From: Aldrovandia affinis
Taxonomy: Eukaryota > Chordata > Actinopteri > Notacanthiformes > Halosauridae
Length of the DNA: 64,000 nt
Direction of reading: 5' to 3'
Assembly (NCBI GenBank): GCA_029706075.1
Contig: JAINUG010000471.1
Span: 110,001 to 174,000, forward strand
Shown here: piece by piece, positions 31,576 through 41,569 of the stretch
Layout of the letters: each line of letters opens with the position of its first letter
How positions within the stretch are numbered: position 1 is the first letter of the stretch
The notes under the pieces: generated by a model
Seen by the model: the letters and a program-made list of their open reading frames with translations, nothing else
What the model was told of the DNA's origin: nothing
Databases searched by the model: none
Translations under genes and position numbers: made by a program

Positions 31576-31783
31576 AGATCTGAGGTGTCAAACTCACTCC
31601 ATCGAGGGCCGAGTGCACACAGGTTTTTGTTGCAACTAATGCCCTCACACCAGGTGGTTTCAGTCAGTTCCCCTCTTGGTTGAAGGGAGATAATTAGTGA
31701 AATCACCTGCTGTACAGCATTGGTTGCAACAGAAACCTGCACACATTCAGCCCTCAATGGAGTGAGTTTGGCACCTCAGATCT
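31576..31783. mobile_element. Palindromic MITE, 208 bp
   Basis: Terminal inverted repeats of about 34 bp: the left arm starts AGATCTGAGGTGTCAAACTC and the right arm read on minus AGATCTGAGGTGCCAAACTC. The interior is also partly self-complementary (GTTTTTGTTGCAACTAATGC with GCATTGGTTGCAACAGAAAC). No coding. The end pattern GGTGTCAAACTC resembles hAT-type MITEs of fish. Confidence 0.85.
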
Positions 31784-32233
31784 GATCCGCCATTCTCTTC
31801 TAGCGTATGAAGAATTGGTCTAATTTTTAACCTTTAAACATTAAGCATTAAAGAGTGTTAACGTGACCATTTCTATCACTTCTCATTTCAGGCAGCTATC
31901 AGGCAGGTCAGTATTATTTCCAGACAAATTCTGTGGAATGACCGTGAAATACTCCTCAACCCACATCTTGTTTGTACATTTTTATTTTTGGCCAATTACA
32001 TTAATGTATATTTAAAACAAAATCGCATGCTCATCCGTGATTGGTACCAGGTAATCTTGAGTTGGTTCTAATCCTGCAGCGTGCAATCCTAAAATATATC
32101 CTCGATATATAATCCTGTGCAAGCCCAGCATGCCTTTGCTTTCTCTGGCATAGGACATTTATGTAGTACTACAATTTTACTACTAAAAACACTATGCAGT
32201 AAAAAAGTAAAGAATGTAAGCGGTTTAGTGTCA

Positions 32234-32247
32234 GTTGCCGTGGCAAC
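32234..32247. promoter_or_regulatory. RFX-type X-box palindrome
   Basis: GTTGCCGTGGCAAC has two perfect inverted half-sites separated by two bases, the form bound by RFX dimers in vertebrate and ciliary gene promoters. No start site is visible beside it. Confidence 0.5.
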
Positions 32248-32929
32248 GGGCCGTGTGCCTCATTGTTCCACCAGCGGGAGAATTCTGCTCGTCCCCGCTG
32301 TGGCTCGGGAAGTGGGTGGCCATCTAGGTTAAGAATTTAGATCATTTCCTTGCAGTATTTTTGGTCAAATCCACATTGTTCCCCCCCTCAAATTAGGTGT
32401 TAAACCTAGCGTAAATGGTTTAATGGCATGGCCCAATGTTGCAATTCACGAGGTTAAAAGAAGAATGTGATGCGATTTGAGCAGAATGAGATGCGGGGCG
32501 ATGCAGCGAAGGCTTGCGCGTGAGCCCAGCTCCCGCCGGGATCGTTAATCACATCCAGAGGGTTAATCACATCTCTCCTGAAGGCAAAGCACCTGTCAAA
32601 ATCTCACCTCCATCTTTTCTCAGAGCTGTGACAAAACGGCACAGTACATTTTATTATCGGTTTGCGTAGCCGACACCCTCCCCGGTTGACGTCCAGTAGC
32701 TACGCCATTTACATTTTTCATAAGCCACACGGCTTCCTATTTAGCGCAACATATCTGGTTAAGTATCTCCTGCTGAACCTCCAACAGCGTGTGACTGCTT
32801 CAATGTCTTTTGGCTGATCACAGATGTGGTGCACGCTGCATTCGATTCACATTAAGGTCTATAAACCTCACGAGCCAGTGGGCAGAAAGTTGCTTTGCCT
32901 TCAGGGAACACCGACCTGCACAATTGATG

Positions 32930-33030
32930 ACAGACATCGATCATCCCGCGGTTCCAGCTCGGTCACGCAGCTCGCGGGAGGATTCGCTGTGACGTCACGG
33001 GCGCGTCACAGAGCGCTGCTGTAGACCGTT
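32930..33030. promoter_or_regulatory. CpG-rich patch with CRE
   Basis: TGACGTCA at 32,990-32,997 is the full palindromic CRE. CpG-rich flanks (TCACGCAGCTCGCGGG, CACGGGCGCGTCACAG) suggest a small promoter or enhancer. Confidence 0.35.
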
Positions 33031-33237
33031 CTGCGTGACCTCATTCCTCATTCCTCTCTCAGGACATTCGACGCTGCTAGGTGTGGACAGGGTTCCCCCG
33101 CTCAAATCAAATTTCCATTTTCATGACAAATTTAAGGTTTTCAATTTCTTTTTTTCCTTTTTTTTTGCGACTGACGCAAAAATTGCCTTTACTTTCATAG
33201 CTTAACACGTTTTGTTGCCAGTGCAAATACACATACT

Positions 33238-33279
<42 letters not shown>

Positions 33280-33280
33280 A
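33238..33280 (+). repeat. TG microsatellite with GA end
   Basis: About 13 TG units then AGAGAGAGA. Confidence 0.97.
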
Positions 33281-33527
33281 CAGCTGTTGCAGGTGGCAAC
33301 AGTGGCAAGGGAACAGACATTTTGTGGTAATGTTATTGGAAAAGAATAAAAATATATATATAACGTTGCAACCAGCCAGTACTCAAGGACTAAACCCACA
33401 GATAACCTGGAGATTGCTGGAGATTGCTCGAGCTAAGTCATTCTGGTACGGCCACAAGACAATAATCACAGATATAACATTTTGCACTGTATTCCCATTA
33501 TTGCTCTGTGCTAGATAGTTTGGTAGA

Positions 33528-33541
33528 CTGCCCCCTGCTGG
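33528..33541 (-). promoter_or_regulatory. CTCF core match outside SINEs
   Basis: Minus strand CCAGCAGGGGGCAG fits CCASYAGRKGGCRS at every position. The surrounding sequence is not a recognised repeat. Confidence 0.5.
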
Positions 33542-33542
33542 C

Positions 33543-34503
33543 AAAATCGGCAAAACCTCTTCCAGCAACTAACTGGCCTTCCGAGGAGGTCTCAAATCCC
33601 TGTACTGACCAAGACCAGTTCTCCTTAGCATTGGCCACCAGGCAGTAATAGGCAACGGGGCAACATGGCCGCAGATGAGAAAGAGAAGATAACACTTTAT
33701 TGTCTGCTAACACAGAACATAGTTTTGCATCCAAACAGCTTCCCATACACCACCATATTACATGTGCACAAACCATAACAACACAAAACATCGGTGCATA
33801 TTATCACACATATGTCAGTCTGGTGTGCTGTCAAACTGAGTGGCCTTGTGTCTGTGGCCAAACACAAACAGTGCGGTCATCCAGCACCCACAACAATACC
33901 CCATGACATTAGCGGCCATTCTACACAACCTGCGCGAAGCAGCTTGATTTGTCGCTAGTGTGTGAGCACTGCCGTCGGTGTGATTTAGAAACTCTCTTCC
34001 CTTAATCTCTTTGAAGCCTGAGTCATCGGGAAGGCCAGCATAGGCTATGCTTCCATCCTCCTTCCTATCCAGAGAGACGTGAGACTCTCGTATTTGCATG
34101 CCGTCTAACCCAGGGGATCCTTACAGTACAAACAGGCCCTTTACGACGTGACCTACATACACATGAGAGCTCATCACCGCTGCTGTAGTCATCGCTCTCT
34201 CCGCTGCCAGAGATCAAAGGCCCTTAATCAATGTCACCACGGACCATCCACCGCACACACGTCTCGCCTTGTTTGTGTGCAGACAGGGTTTTCTCTCAAA
34301 GGTTCATAAACGTAGGACACACCGAGAGCACTTTTGTGATCATCGGTCAGCACCATTAACTGATGAAATGAACACAGAGGCCATCGATTCTCTCTTCTGG
34401 GTGGTGGGTGTAGGAGGCGTGGTTCTCACAGCCGGGGGTTATGTAAAACAGATTTCTTTCTTTTCTTTCATCTTTTCATCTTTTCTCCCCCCTCCTCCCC
34501 TAG
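33543..34503. other. Unassigned DNA
   Basis: No repeat recognised. The last 45 bases (34,452-34,503) are a strong polypyrimidine tract ending CCTCCTCCCCTAG. Confidence 0.35.
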
Positions 34504-34574
34504 TTTCGGGGTACAGCTGTGCCATCTGCGACCGTGTGCGAGGGGCGTTTCAGCTGAAGCACGTGCCGTCCTGA
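34504..34574 (+). CDS. Candidate terminal exon (unidentified)
   Basis: Directly after the polypyrimidine tract and CCCCTAG, one frame gives SGYSCAICDRVRGAFQLKHV plus PS and a TGA at 34,572. The CxxC pair recalls zinc-binding termini but is too short to assign. A 975-bp minisatellite begins 26 bp after the stop. Only the acceptor is convincing, the rest may be chance. Confidence 0.2.
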
Positions 34575-34600
34575 GCCACGCGTGCGCTATCGGGCAGAGC

Positions 34601-35575
34601 TAATGCCCCACTAATGCCCCACTAATGCCCCACTAACGCCCCGATAACGCCCCACTAACGCCCCGATAACACCCTGATAACACCCCACTAACGCCCCGAT
34701 AACACCCTGATAACGCCCCTGATAACGCCCCACTAACGCCCCACTAACGCCCCACTAACGCCCGATAACGCCCTGATAACGCCCCACTAACGCCCCGATA
34801 ACACCCTGATAACGCCCCGCCCCACTAACGCCCCACTAACGCCCCGATAACGCCCCGATAACACCCTGATAACACCCTGATAACGCCCCACTAACGCCCC
34901 ACTAACGCCCCACTAACGCCCGATAACACCCCTGATAACACCCCACTAACGCCCCCGATAACACCCTGATAACACCCTGATAACGCCCCACTAACGCCCC
35001 ACTAACGCCCCGATAACACCCTGATAACGCCCTGATAACGCCCCACTAACGCCCCACTAACGCCCCACTAACGCCCCGATAACACCCTGATAACGCCCCA
35101 CTAACGCCCCACTAACGCCCCGATAACACCCTGATAACGCCCCACTAACGCCCCGATAACGCCCTGATAACGCCCCACTAACGCCCGATAACGCCCCACT
35201 AACGCCCCGATAACACCCCACTAACGCCCCACTAACGCCCCGATAACACCCTGATAACGCCCCACTAACGCCCCACTAACGCCCCGATAACACCCTGATA
35301 ACGCCCCACTAACGCCCCGATAACACCCCACTAACGCCCCACTAACGCCCGATAACACCCTGATAACGCCCTGATAACGCCCCACTAACGCCCCGATAAC
35401 ACCCCACTAACGCCCGATAACGCCCCGATAACGCCCCCGATAACACCCCGATAACGCCCCACTAACGCCCCACTAACGCCCCACTAACGCCCCGATAACG
35501 CCCCACTAACGCCCGATAACGCCCCGATAACGCCCCACTAACGCCCCGATAACGCCCCCCGCTAACGCACCGCTA
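34601..35575 (+). repeat. 11-bp C-rich satellite-like array, about 88 units
   Basis: Units are CCCCACTAACG, CCCCGATAACG/A and CCCTGATAACA/G, mixed in short higher-order groups. Occasional units are 10 or 12 bp. The minus strand is GGGG every 11 bases (GGGGCGTTAGT), a quadruplex-compatible spacing. Every unit holds TAAC. Confidence 0.97.
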
Positions 35576-35640
35576 GAGCACCTGTCAAAATCTTGCATAG
35601 AGAAAGGAGACAAACTGGAAATGCTTAAAAACATTTTGCC

Positions 35641-35790
35641 TCTCATGTGGTCTAGCGCTAAGAGTGTAGAGCAAACACTGGCCATGGCGACAGGGGTTCG
35701 ATTCCACCGGTCCCACCAGTTTCGGCTCTGGTCGGGAGTGCCACTAGGGGGCGGCAATTTTATTCCTCCCCCCTCCGCTCCAGGGATAAA
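35641..35790 (+). mobile_element. SINE-C copy, degenerate and 3'-truncated
   Basis: TGGTCTAGCGCTAAGAG in the head, GGGGTTCGATTCCACCGGTC (B box intact), CTCTGGTCGGGAGTGCCACT. Ends before the tail. Confidence 0.8.
35741..35754 (+). promoter_or_regulatory. CTCF core match inside SINE-C
   Basis: CCACTAGGGGGCGG, 14 of 14 to the consensus. Confidence 0.45.
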
Positions 35791-36235
35791 AGCCAAAGGA
35801 AAGAATCACTGCATATATGAGTGGTCATGCGTCGGTGACAGGCTTCGGCCTAGTCTTCAAGTTTATACATTGTTTCCGATAAAACTATACACAGTAATCA
35901 TTACACCTGAATGCAGGCTTCCACCACCACACCAAACTCACACTTCATTGACTGCACCTTCCTCGCTATTGCTATTGCGCGCCCACAGCGATTACAATCC
36001 GCACTGCAGTCAACTGCTTTGAGTGATCGTTTATTTGCATCGATTAAAACCATTCCACTTACTCATCCGAGTCTCCCTACACCACGTGGTGAAGCGCTAC
36101 AATACCAGTGTGGGAGACGTCATTCGAAAGGACGCTCTTCCCAGATTTTTGAGTTCAGAGGCGTCCTATGCGACACTACATCCCTACATGCCACCAGCTG
36201 AAGCAAGTCAAACAATTAGGAATGCTGGAAGCTGA
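35791..36235. other. Unassigned DNA
   Basis: Several short plus-strand frames. Possibly the internal end of the LTR-like element that follows. Confidence 0.3.
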
Positions 36236-36619
36236 ATCCAACTGTGGGAAGAAATAAAAGACGCACCTTTTCCCCAAACAAGTCGCAGAGTACCAGAAGG
36301 GAAACGCATGGTGAGTTAGTGAGGAAGTGTTGGAGGATTGCTTTTTGGATTGTTTTGAGAACCCCGTTTTGTGTACCGACGATTGCATGTTTGAGGAACT
36401 GAACTGGATTTGGGACACCGGATTACGGACAAAGACAAAGAGAAGGATTGTGGACTCTGTATGTTGTTTCCCCGATTACTCCATCCTTTTTTTGTGTTTT
36501 TGAAAAGCAATCTGTTTAATAAACATTGTTTGTTTGGAAAACTGCCTCCTCCAGATTTCTTCGATTGCCTACACCCTCTGAAAAGGACCTTGAGTGCCAC
36601 CCCACCCCCAGTGGCCCTA
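36236..36619 (+). mobile_element. Possible LTR, 3' part
   Basis: Contains AATAAA at 36,518-36,523 and ends CACCCTCTGAAAAGGACC..CCCCAGTGGCCCTACA, a kind of ending seen in fish Gypsy-type LTRs. No left boundary, primer-binding site or coding region was found, so it may be a solo or truncated LTR. Confidence 0.35.
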
Positions 36620-36658
36620 CAATATATATATTATATATATATATTATACATATATACA
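36620..36658 (+). repeat. AT-rich microsatellite
   Basis: ATATATATTATATATATATA and further TATACA units. Confidence 0.95.
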
Positions 36659-37200
36659 CAAACATGAGCTGGGTTCCCTCAAGCAAGACTCCCTTCAGAA
36701 CTCCAGAATGGTTACACAGCTCCGTCTGGGGGAATCGGTTCTGTTCAAACGGAAAGCGAATGTTCCGTTCTTGGTCATAAGAGCTTAGGGATGAAAAGAG
36801 AGCAGTGCCAGAGGGAACAGAGGGGGAGGGGAGAGAGGGAGAGAGATGTAGAGAGAGGAAAGAGAGAGGACAGAAGAGGGTCAGAGAGAGGAACGAGGGA
36901 GGGACAAAGAGAGAGAGAGAAAGAGGCCTTTGGTACGTGAGCGCACAGCCTCCTTTGGAGTATGTGAAAATCTCTCGGTTGCTCTGTTTTCCTGAGATAG
37001 CTCTTTCGGTTCCTATGCTCCTGCCTGCAGCCCTAACTACACCCCTAACTGCAGGCATACGTTCCATTTCGCACCCCTGGCAGAGCACCTACAGAGGGTA
37101 CGAAACTGCTGCATCTGTACCCATAACATTTTAAACACTATTTAAATTTTTTTAAATAACTTTTTCCCCTTTTTGGAACGCCCAGTCGTACTCTAAGCCA
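36659..37200. other. Unassigned DNA with GA-rich tract
   Basis: Bases 36,805-36,925 are GA-rich. No gene. Confidence 0.4.
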
Positions 37201-37497
37201 CAGGATGCAGACCGTGGGGCTCATCCACACACTAGAACAGTGTCTTAACAGGATGCAGACTGTGGGGCTGATCCACACACTAGAACAGTGTCTTAACAGG
37301 ATGCAGACCGTGGGGCTCATCAGTGTCTTAACAGGATGCACCGTGGGGCTCACTAGAACAGTGTCTTAACAGGATGCAGACCGTGGGGCTCATCCACACA
37401 CTAACAGGAGAACAGTGTCTTAACAGGTCTTAACAGACCGTGGGGCTCATCCACACACTAGAACAGTGTCTTAACAGGATACAGACCGTGGGGCTCA
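37201..37497 (+). repeat. 48-bp minisatellite, about 6 units
   Basis: Unit AGGATGCAGACCGTGGGGCT..CATCCACACACTAGAACAGT..GTCTTAAC, with several internally deleted units (37,318-37,350 and 37,400-37,440). It runs directly into a 5'-truncated SINE-B. Confidence 0.95.
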
Positions 37498-37502
37498 TTG
37501 TC

Positions 37503-37838
37503 ATATGAGTGTGAGCTGCCTATCAGGGACATGGTTCGAAATCCGTCTCTGCCAGACCGGCCCTGGCCGTTACTCCCGATCGGGGGCGGGGACGTTTGGC
37601 TGTCCACTCCCGAGGGAGGGGGGAGGGTGGTCGGCACGAACTCGCTGTGACGCACATAAGGGTGTCTCCAGAAAGGGGGTCAGTGAGTTCCGTCTCGAAG
37701 GAGGCAGATCATCGCCGGCCTCGGAGAGTAGCTTGCCCCGTAGAGACGGGCGGCGAGTTCATGTGGGGGTTAATCAAAATAAATAGAGGGTATAATTGGC
37801 TTCCAAATTGGGGAGAGAAAAAATCAGCAACAAAATTT
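37503..37838 (+). mobile_element. SINE-B copy, 5'-truncated
   Basis: Starts within the head at ATGAGTGTGAGCTGCC, so the A box is gone. Complete body (GGAGGCAGATCATCGCCGGC, TTGCCCCGTAGAGACGGG) and tail ATTGGCTTCCAAATTGGGGA. Confidence 0.88.
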
Positions 37839-38046
37839 AAATAATTAAAAACAAATTGAGAACATATACAGCATGAGAGCGATGATGGTAGTGTGACTTG
37901 TGTTTTTGTTTGCAAAACAATCTGCATTTTCTACTCATTACAAAACTCACTAGCTCAGTTTTAATCAGTCTATAGGTGAGCCTGTATTTCCTTGAATATA
38001 TACATCACAATCATGCTAAACCATCATACATTTACTTACAGTATAG

Positions 38047-38607
38047 CAGTGGTTCCCAACCTAGATCCTGGGGACCCCCTGTGTGCGCTGGTGTTTGTTA
38101 CTGCCAGTCTCTTGATTAATTAAGGTTGTTGAAAACATCTGTGTAAGTTCTACCATCATTTTCTTTTGCTTATTTTAACAGAATGCAGGTTTGGCTCATT
38201 ACCAATTTCTCTGTCATTGAATTCTTCATTTTCTACAAATGGTTTCAGTGACCAGCTGTCCACTTTCAAACATTAGGCCCCCACTGATTTCACCTGTCAG
38301 TCTACAATTGAATCAATTAATTAAATATGTAACCTCCTTTTAAAGGAATCGTGTCATATAGCGCATTACAGAAAATGAGAGCATTAGTTGACCTGACTGA
38401 CTGACTAATTCCTGGGATGTGAATATGGGACGTTTATTGTTCATGGCATGCATATGGCCTTAAGAGAGTAAATCATGCTTTAATAGAAATAAAAAGTGTC
38501 AAATTAAGAACAATTAGCAGCTAGTTACAATAGAGAGGCTGCAATTATGGTTGGAATGAAAACCAGCGTACACACGGAGTCCCCAGAACCGAGGTTAGGA
38601 ACCACTG
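38047..38607. mobile_element. hAT-like non-autonomous element
   Basis: Inverted ends: left CAGTGGTTCCCAACCTAGAT, right read on minus CAGTGGTTCCTAACCTCGGT. The CAGTGGTTCCCAACC end is typical of hAT transposons. The 561-bp interior has no transposase frame. A clear 8-bp target duplication was not found. Confidence 0.75.
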
Positions 38608-38671
38608 CTTAGGCTACTTATATTTTTGGAGCTGTACAGTACATGTATTTATAGACAGGGACATGAATTAT
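38608..38671. other. Short spacer between two elements
   Basis: Sequence between the hAT-like element and the LINE-D tail. Confidence 0.4.
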
Positions 38672-38987
38672 GAATCAATCGATCAATCAAATCCTTTATT
38701 TATGCAGGGAAGCCCCACTGAGACCTTAGCCTCATTCGCAGTGGGGCTCTGCTACAAGGCACAAGTAAAAACATCATATCAAATATACGAATAATAATAA
38801 GAGATAATACAACACATACGACAGAGACCGGAACAATCAAATACACTTTACATTCCAATAAAGCATGTACAACTTTCGGTGAGTTGGGTATGTAAAATAG
38901 TTCAGAAATGGCTCAAGGGTACCAGATACTGTATTTAAATTCAGTAAAAAAATAAAAAGTTAAAAGTTATTCCAGATATTGGGCGCA

Positions 38988-39311
38988 TTAATATGGAAAG
39001 CTTTCTTGGTAAAAATCTGTTGAGGAGAATGTAACTTCTAGAACAAGGCAATCTTGAGTAGGCGTACTGTACTTAGTCTGTCTGACTGTCAAGAGAGATG
39101 AGATGTGTGCAGGTAATTTATGTGAAGGGGCATTGTAAATGAATAGTAAAATATGCGCTTTTCTTCTCATAGAGTACAGCTCACAGCGATGCGTGTGGAA
39201 GGGGACACCAGTAATGAACCTGAGTGCACTATGGCCAACACAACCCAGAGGGTTCAGAGCCATGGCAGGGGAATTAATATAACTGATGTCACCATAATCA
39301 AGGATCAACAT
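38988..39311 (-). pseudogene. LINE-D ORF2 C-terminal region
   Basis: The frame contains LILDYGDISYINSPAMALNP and HSALRFITGVPFHTHRCELY, the conserved segment after the palm/thumb in these LINEs (DYGD..Y and HSALRFITG). Open for 107 codons. Confidence 0.75.
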
Positions 39312-39413
39312 TAAAGTTGCCTGAACTATTTTTCTTCAACTTTCAAAAGTAAAACATGACTTATTCCTGTAAAGAAACCCAAATCTGTTTCTGAGTTTTT
39401 TTGGAAAGCTCTT

Positions 39414-39705
39414 CTACGTGTGTTCTGAAAGAAAGCCTGTCATGGATCCAGATACCCAGATATTTATACTGTATGAGGACACACATTCAATTAGGGCTCC
39501 ATTCAGAGTACAACTGTTATAGTCAAAGTCCTTAGGGGACTCAGAGAATAACATAGATTTAGTTTTCTCTGCATTACGCACTAGCTTGAGGTCATGTAAG
39601 GACTTCTGAACCAAATTAAAATTTGTCTGTAAGTTTTGCACAGCTAAAATCATAGAGGAGGCACAAGAATAAATCCCTGTATCTTCAGCATAAAAGTGTA
39701 TCTTG
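39414..39705 (-). pseudogene. LINE-D reverse transcriptase palm segment
   Basis: At the upper end it reads KIHFYAEDTGIYS. The catalytic box expected as YADD is YAED. It is followed by LVRNAEKTKSMLFS (the K-T-x-x-M motif after the palm). The 39,706 SINE is inserted immediately before the box, splitting the domain. Confidence 0.75.
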
Positions 39706-39945
39706 GCCTCCCGCGTGGTCTAGTGGTTTCAATGTCCGACAAGACGTTCGCTGTGCACAGGAGTGGCTCTGGGCTGCCAGAGTTACGGTCCGACGGAGGG
39801 GGACGGAAGTGCCGTGCACAGGAGGAGACGAGACTTTGCCTTCGTGGCCGCCGGTCACAGGGCTACGGCAGCGAACTACAGGGAGGGATTGACCTGAAAA
39901 TAGCGGGTGTAATTGGCTACCAAATAGGGAGAAATTTCACACATT
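39706..39945 (+). mobile_element. SINE-C copy nested in LINE-D
   Basis: CGTGGTCTAGTGGTTTCAAT head with much of the head and middle deleted (no B box). The tail is TGTAATTGGCTACCAAATAG. It is opposite in orientation to its LINE host and younger than it. Confidence 0.8.
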
Positions 39946-39959
39946 TCACACAATCTGTG

Positions 39960-40536
39960 TAGGAGTGAATAGTGATCAACCGTGTCAAAAGCCCTGGATA
40001 CATTGATAAAGAGAGCAGCACAATACTGCTTTTTCTCAAGAGCACAAACAACATTCACAACAAGTGAAGCTGCGGAGATGGTACTGTGACCACATCTGAA
40101 ACCAGACTGTACTGTATTCAATATGATGTTTACCCTAGCCAAAAAGGTTATTTATTAATTGCCAACAATTAATCAAGTATTACAACATTTTTGAAAGACA
40201 GGAAAGCTTAGAGATTGGCCTATAATTATTAAAATCTCCAGCATCCCCACCTTTGTGAAGAGGAGTAACACGCCCTGCTTTCCAAACTTCAGCAATAATT
40301 CCTGAATCAATATATAAACTAAACAAGTCGGCAATAGACTCTGCAAGAAAGTGAGCTGAGATTTGTAATAAAAGTGGTTCCAGTTGATCTGCGCCAAGAG
40401 AATTCTGTTTTACATCAATACAGGCCCAGGGGTTAAACACACACACAGTATTAAATGGTTCAAAACACAAACGATTAGTCTCCCTAGCAGGTTGGGCACC
40501 AGGATAAACAAGATCAGATTGTGTAGTACAGTTCAT
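39960..40536 (-). pseudogene. LINE-D reverse transcriptase fingers
   Basis: GRVTPLHKGGDAGDFNNYRP followed by ISKLS is the classical start of the domain, then VQSGFRCGHST and CAALFINVSRAFDTVDH with the first catalytic aspartate region (canonical DLSKAFDTVDH, here NVSRAFDTVDH). Frameshifts separate the pieces near 40,150. Confidence 0.8.
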
Positions 40537-40606
40537 GCCAACACATTTTTATACTGTAATATGAGGTTCAAGGCAAAGACTTCCCCATTCCACAGACTGT
40601 ACTCCG

Positions 40607-40815
40607 GGGGGTATTCAAACCCAGGCCTCGAGGGCCGCAGTGTCTGCAGGTATTTGCTCCAACCCACGCACTACACCACCTGATTTTGAATAATTAGTTT
40701 ACCTCCTTGGTCCAGGAAGCGAGCTCATTAGTGAAATCAGGTGGTGTAGTGCGTGGTTGGAGCAAATACCTGCAGACACTGCAGCCCTCAAGGCCTGGGT
40801 TTGAATACCCCTGAT
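40607..40815. mobile_element. Palindromic MITE nested in LINE-D
   Basis: Nearly the whole 209 bp is one inverted repeat: GGGTATTCAAACCCAGGCCT on both ends, and ACGCACTACACCACCTGATT facing its complement in the centre. hAT-like ends. No coding. Confidence 0.88.
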
Positions 40816-40825
40816 ATAGTACATT

Positions 40826-41545
40826 TCATGCCAGCGCCAGAAATGCTGAATGAATGTCATTCAATCTATTAAAAATGAGAGCTGAGGAAATAAAATGGCC
40901 GTTAAAAGCATCACACATTGCCCTTTTGTCACTAGCGGGACCTGAATCTAAAACCATTTCCTGCAGAAGACCTTCAGTGTGTCGACCTTTAAGTGATTTT
41001 ACTGTCTTCCAAAAAGCTGCTGGATTATTTGTACTTTCAGACATGGATTTGAGATAATAGTTTGATTTATCTTTTTTTTTTTTTTTAACCACAAGACAAC
41101 ATCTGTTCCTGAGGCATCTGAGAGCTGACCAGTCAGTGGCCAGACCTGAGTTTCTGGCTTTGGCCCCGAGCTGCATTCCTTTCAAACAAAACCTCCCCAA
41201 GACCAGGAGTGAGCCAAGGGCTAGCCTTATTATTAATCCTGTACTTCCTATACGGGGCATGCTTATCAGCTATCATATTAAACAGAGGAGAAATATTGAA
41301 GAGCCAATTGAGTCTCTGGAATAGGTGAGACCAGTTAAATCACAGTGATTAAGATTGTGGAAGAAAGCCTGCTCACTGAATTGCCTGAAATGTCTCTTTG
41401 TAATCATTTGAGAGCCGGGTTTATTCATTTTGGGTCCCTAATGCAGGCAATTAGGGAATGATCGCTGACGTCCTGTGGGAAAATGCCACTTGCCCCGCTG
41501 TGCCACTGGCTAGTTTATTCTCTTAGTCCTTTTACAGAAAAATAA
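40826..41545 (-). pseudogene. LINE-D endonuclease end and linker
   Basis: SDHSLIACIRDPKMNKPG carries the SDH motif that closes the APE-type endonuclease. The linker continues as IADKHAPYRKYRINNKASPW and the ORF KSNYYLKSMSESTNNPAAFW. One frameshift lies between these two parts (about 41,360). The same segment is found inverted at 47,491-48,125. Confidence 0.8.
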
Positions 41546-41569
41546 ACCAAACCCCAAAACCTCTCCCCT

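Larger units (their letters stand above)
31784..33237. other. Non-repetitive DNA with regulatory-like motifs
   Basis: Relatively repeat-free for this window. It contains an X-box (32,234), a repeated GTTAATCACATC at 32,544 and 32,562 spaced 18 bp, and a CpG-rich stretch with a CRE at 32,930-33,030. Confidence 0.35.
38672..41545 (-). mobile_element. LINE-D: decayed non-LTR retrotransposon with nested insertions
   Basis: Reads on minus from an endonuclease end near 41,470 to a 3' tail of GATT repeats at 38,672-38,695. The 3' UTR near 38,700-38,760 has CAGAGCCCCACTGCGAATGA. Inside sit a MITE (40,607-40,815) and a SINE-C (39,706-39,945). The 5' side is fused directly to the TATA module at 41,570. 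Endonuclease N-terminus and ORF1 are missing. Jockey/CR1 superfamily by motif, exact family not certain. Confidence 0.8.

Noticed and set aside
32587..35593. Shared AGCACCTGTCAAAATCT at 32,587 and 35,577
   Set aside because: A 17-base identity without extended flank similarity. It may be chance or a tiny relic, with nothing else to support a family.
36236..36619. Endogenous retrovirus
   Set aside because: Only an LTR-like 3' part with AATAAA is visible. No gag, pol or env coding and no second LTR were seen in the window.
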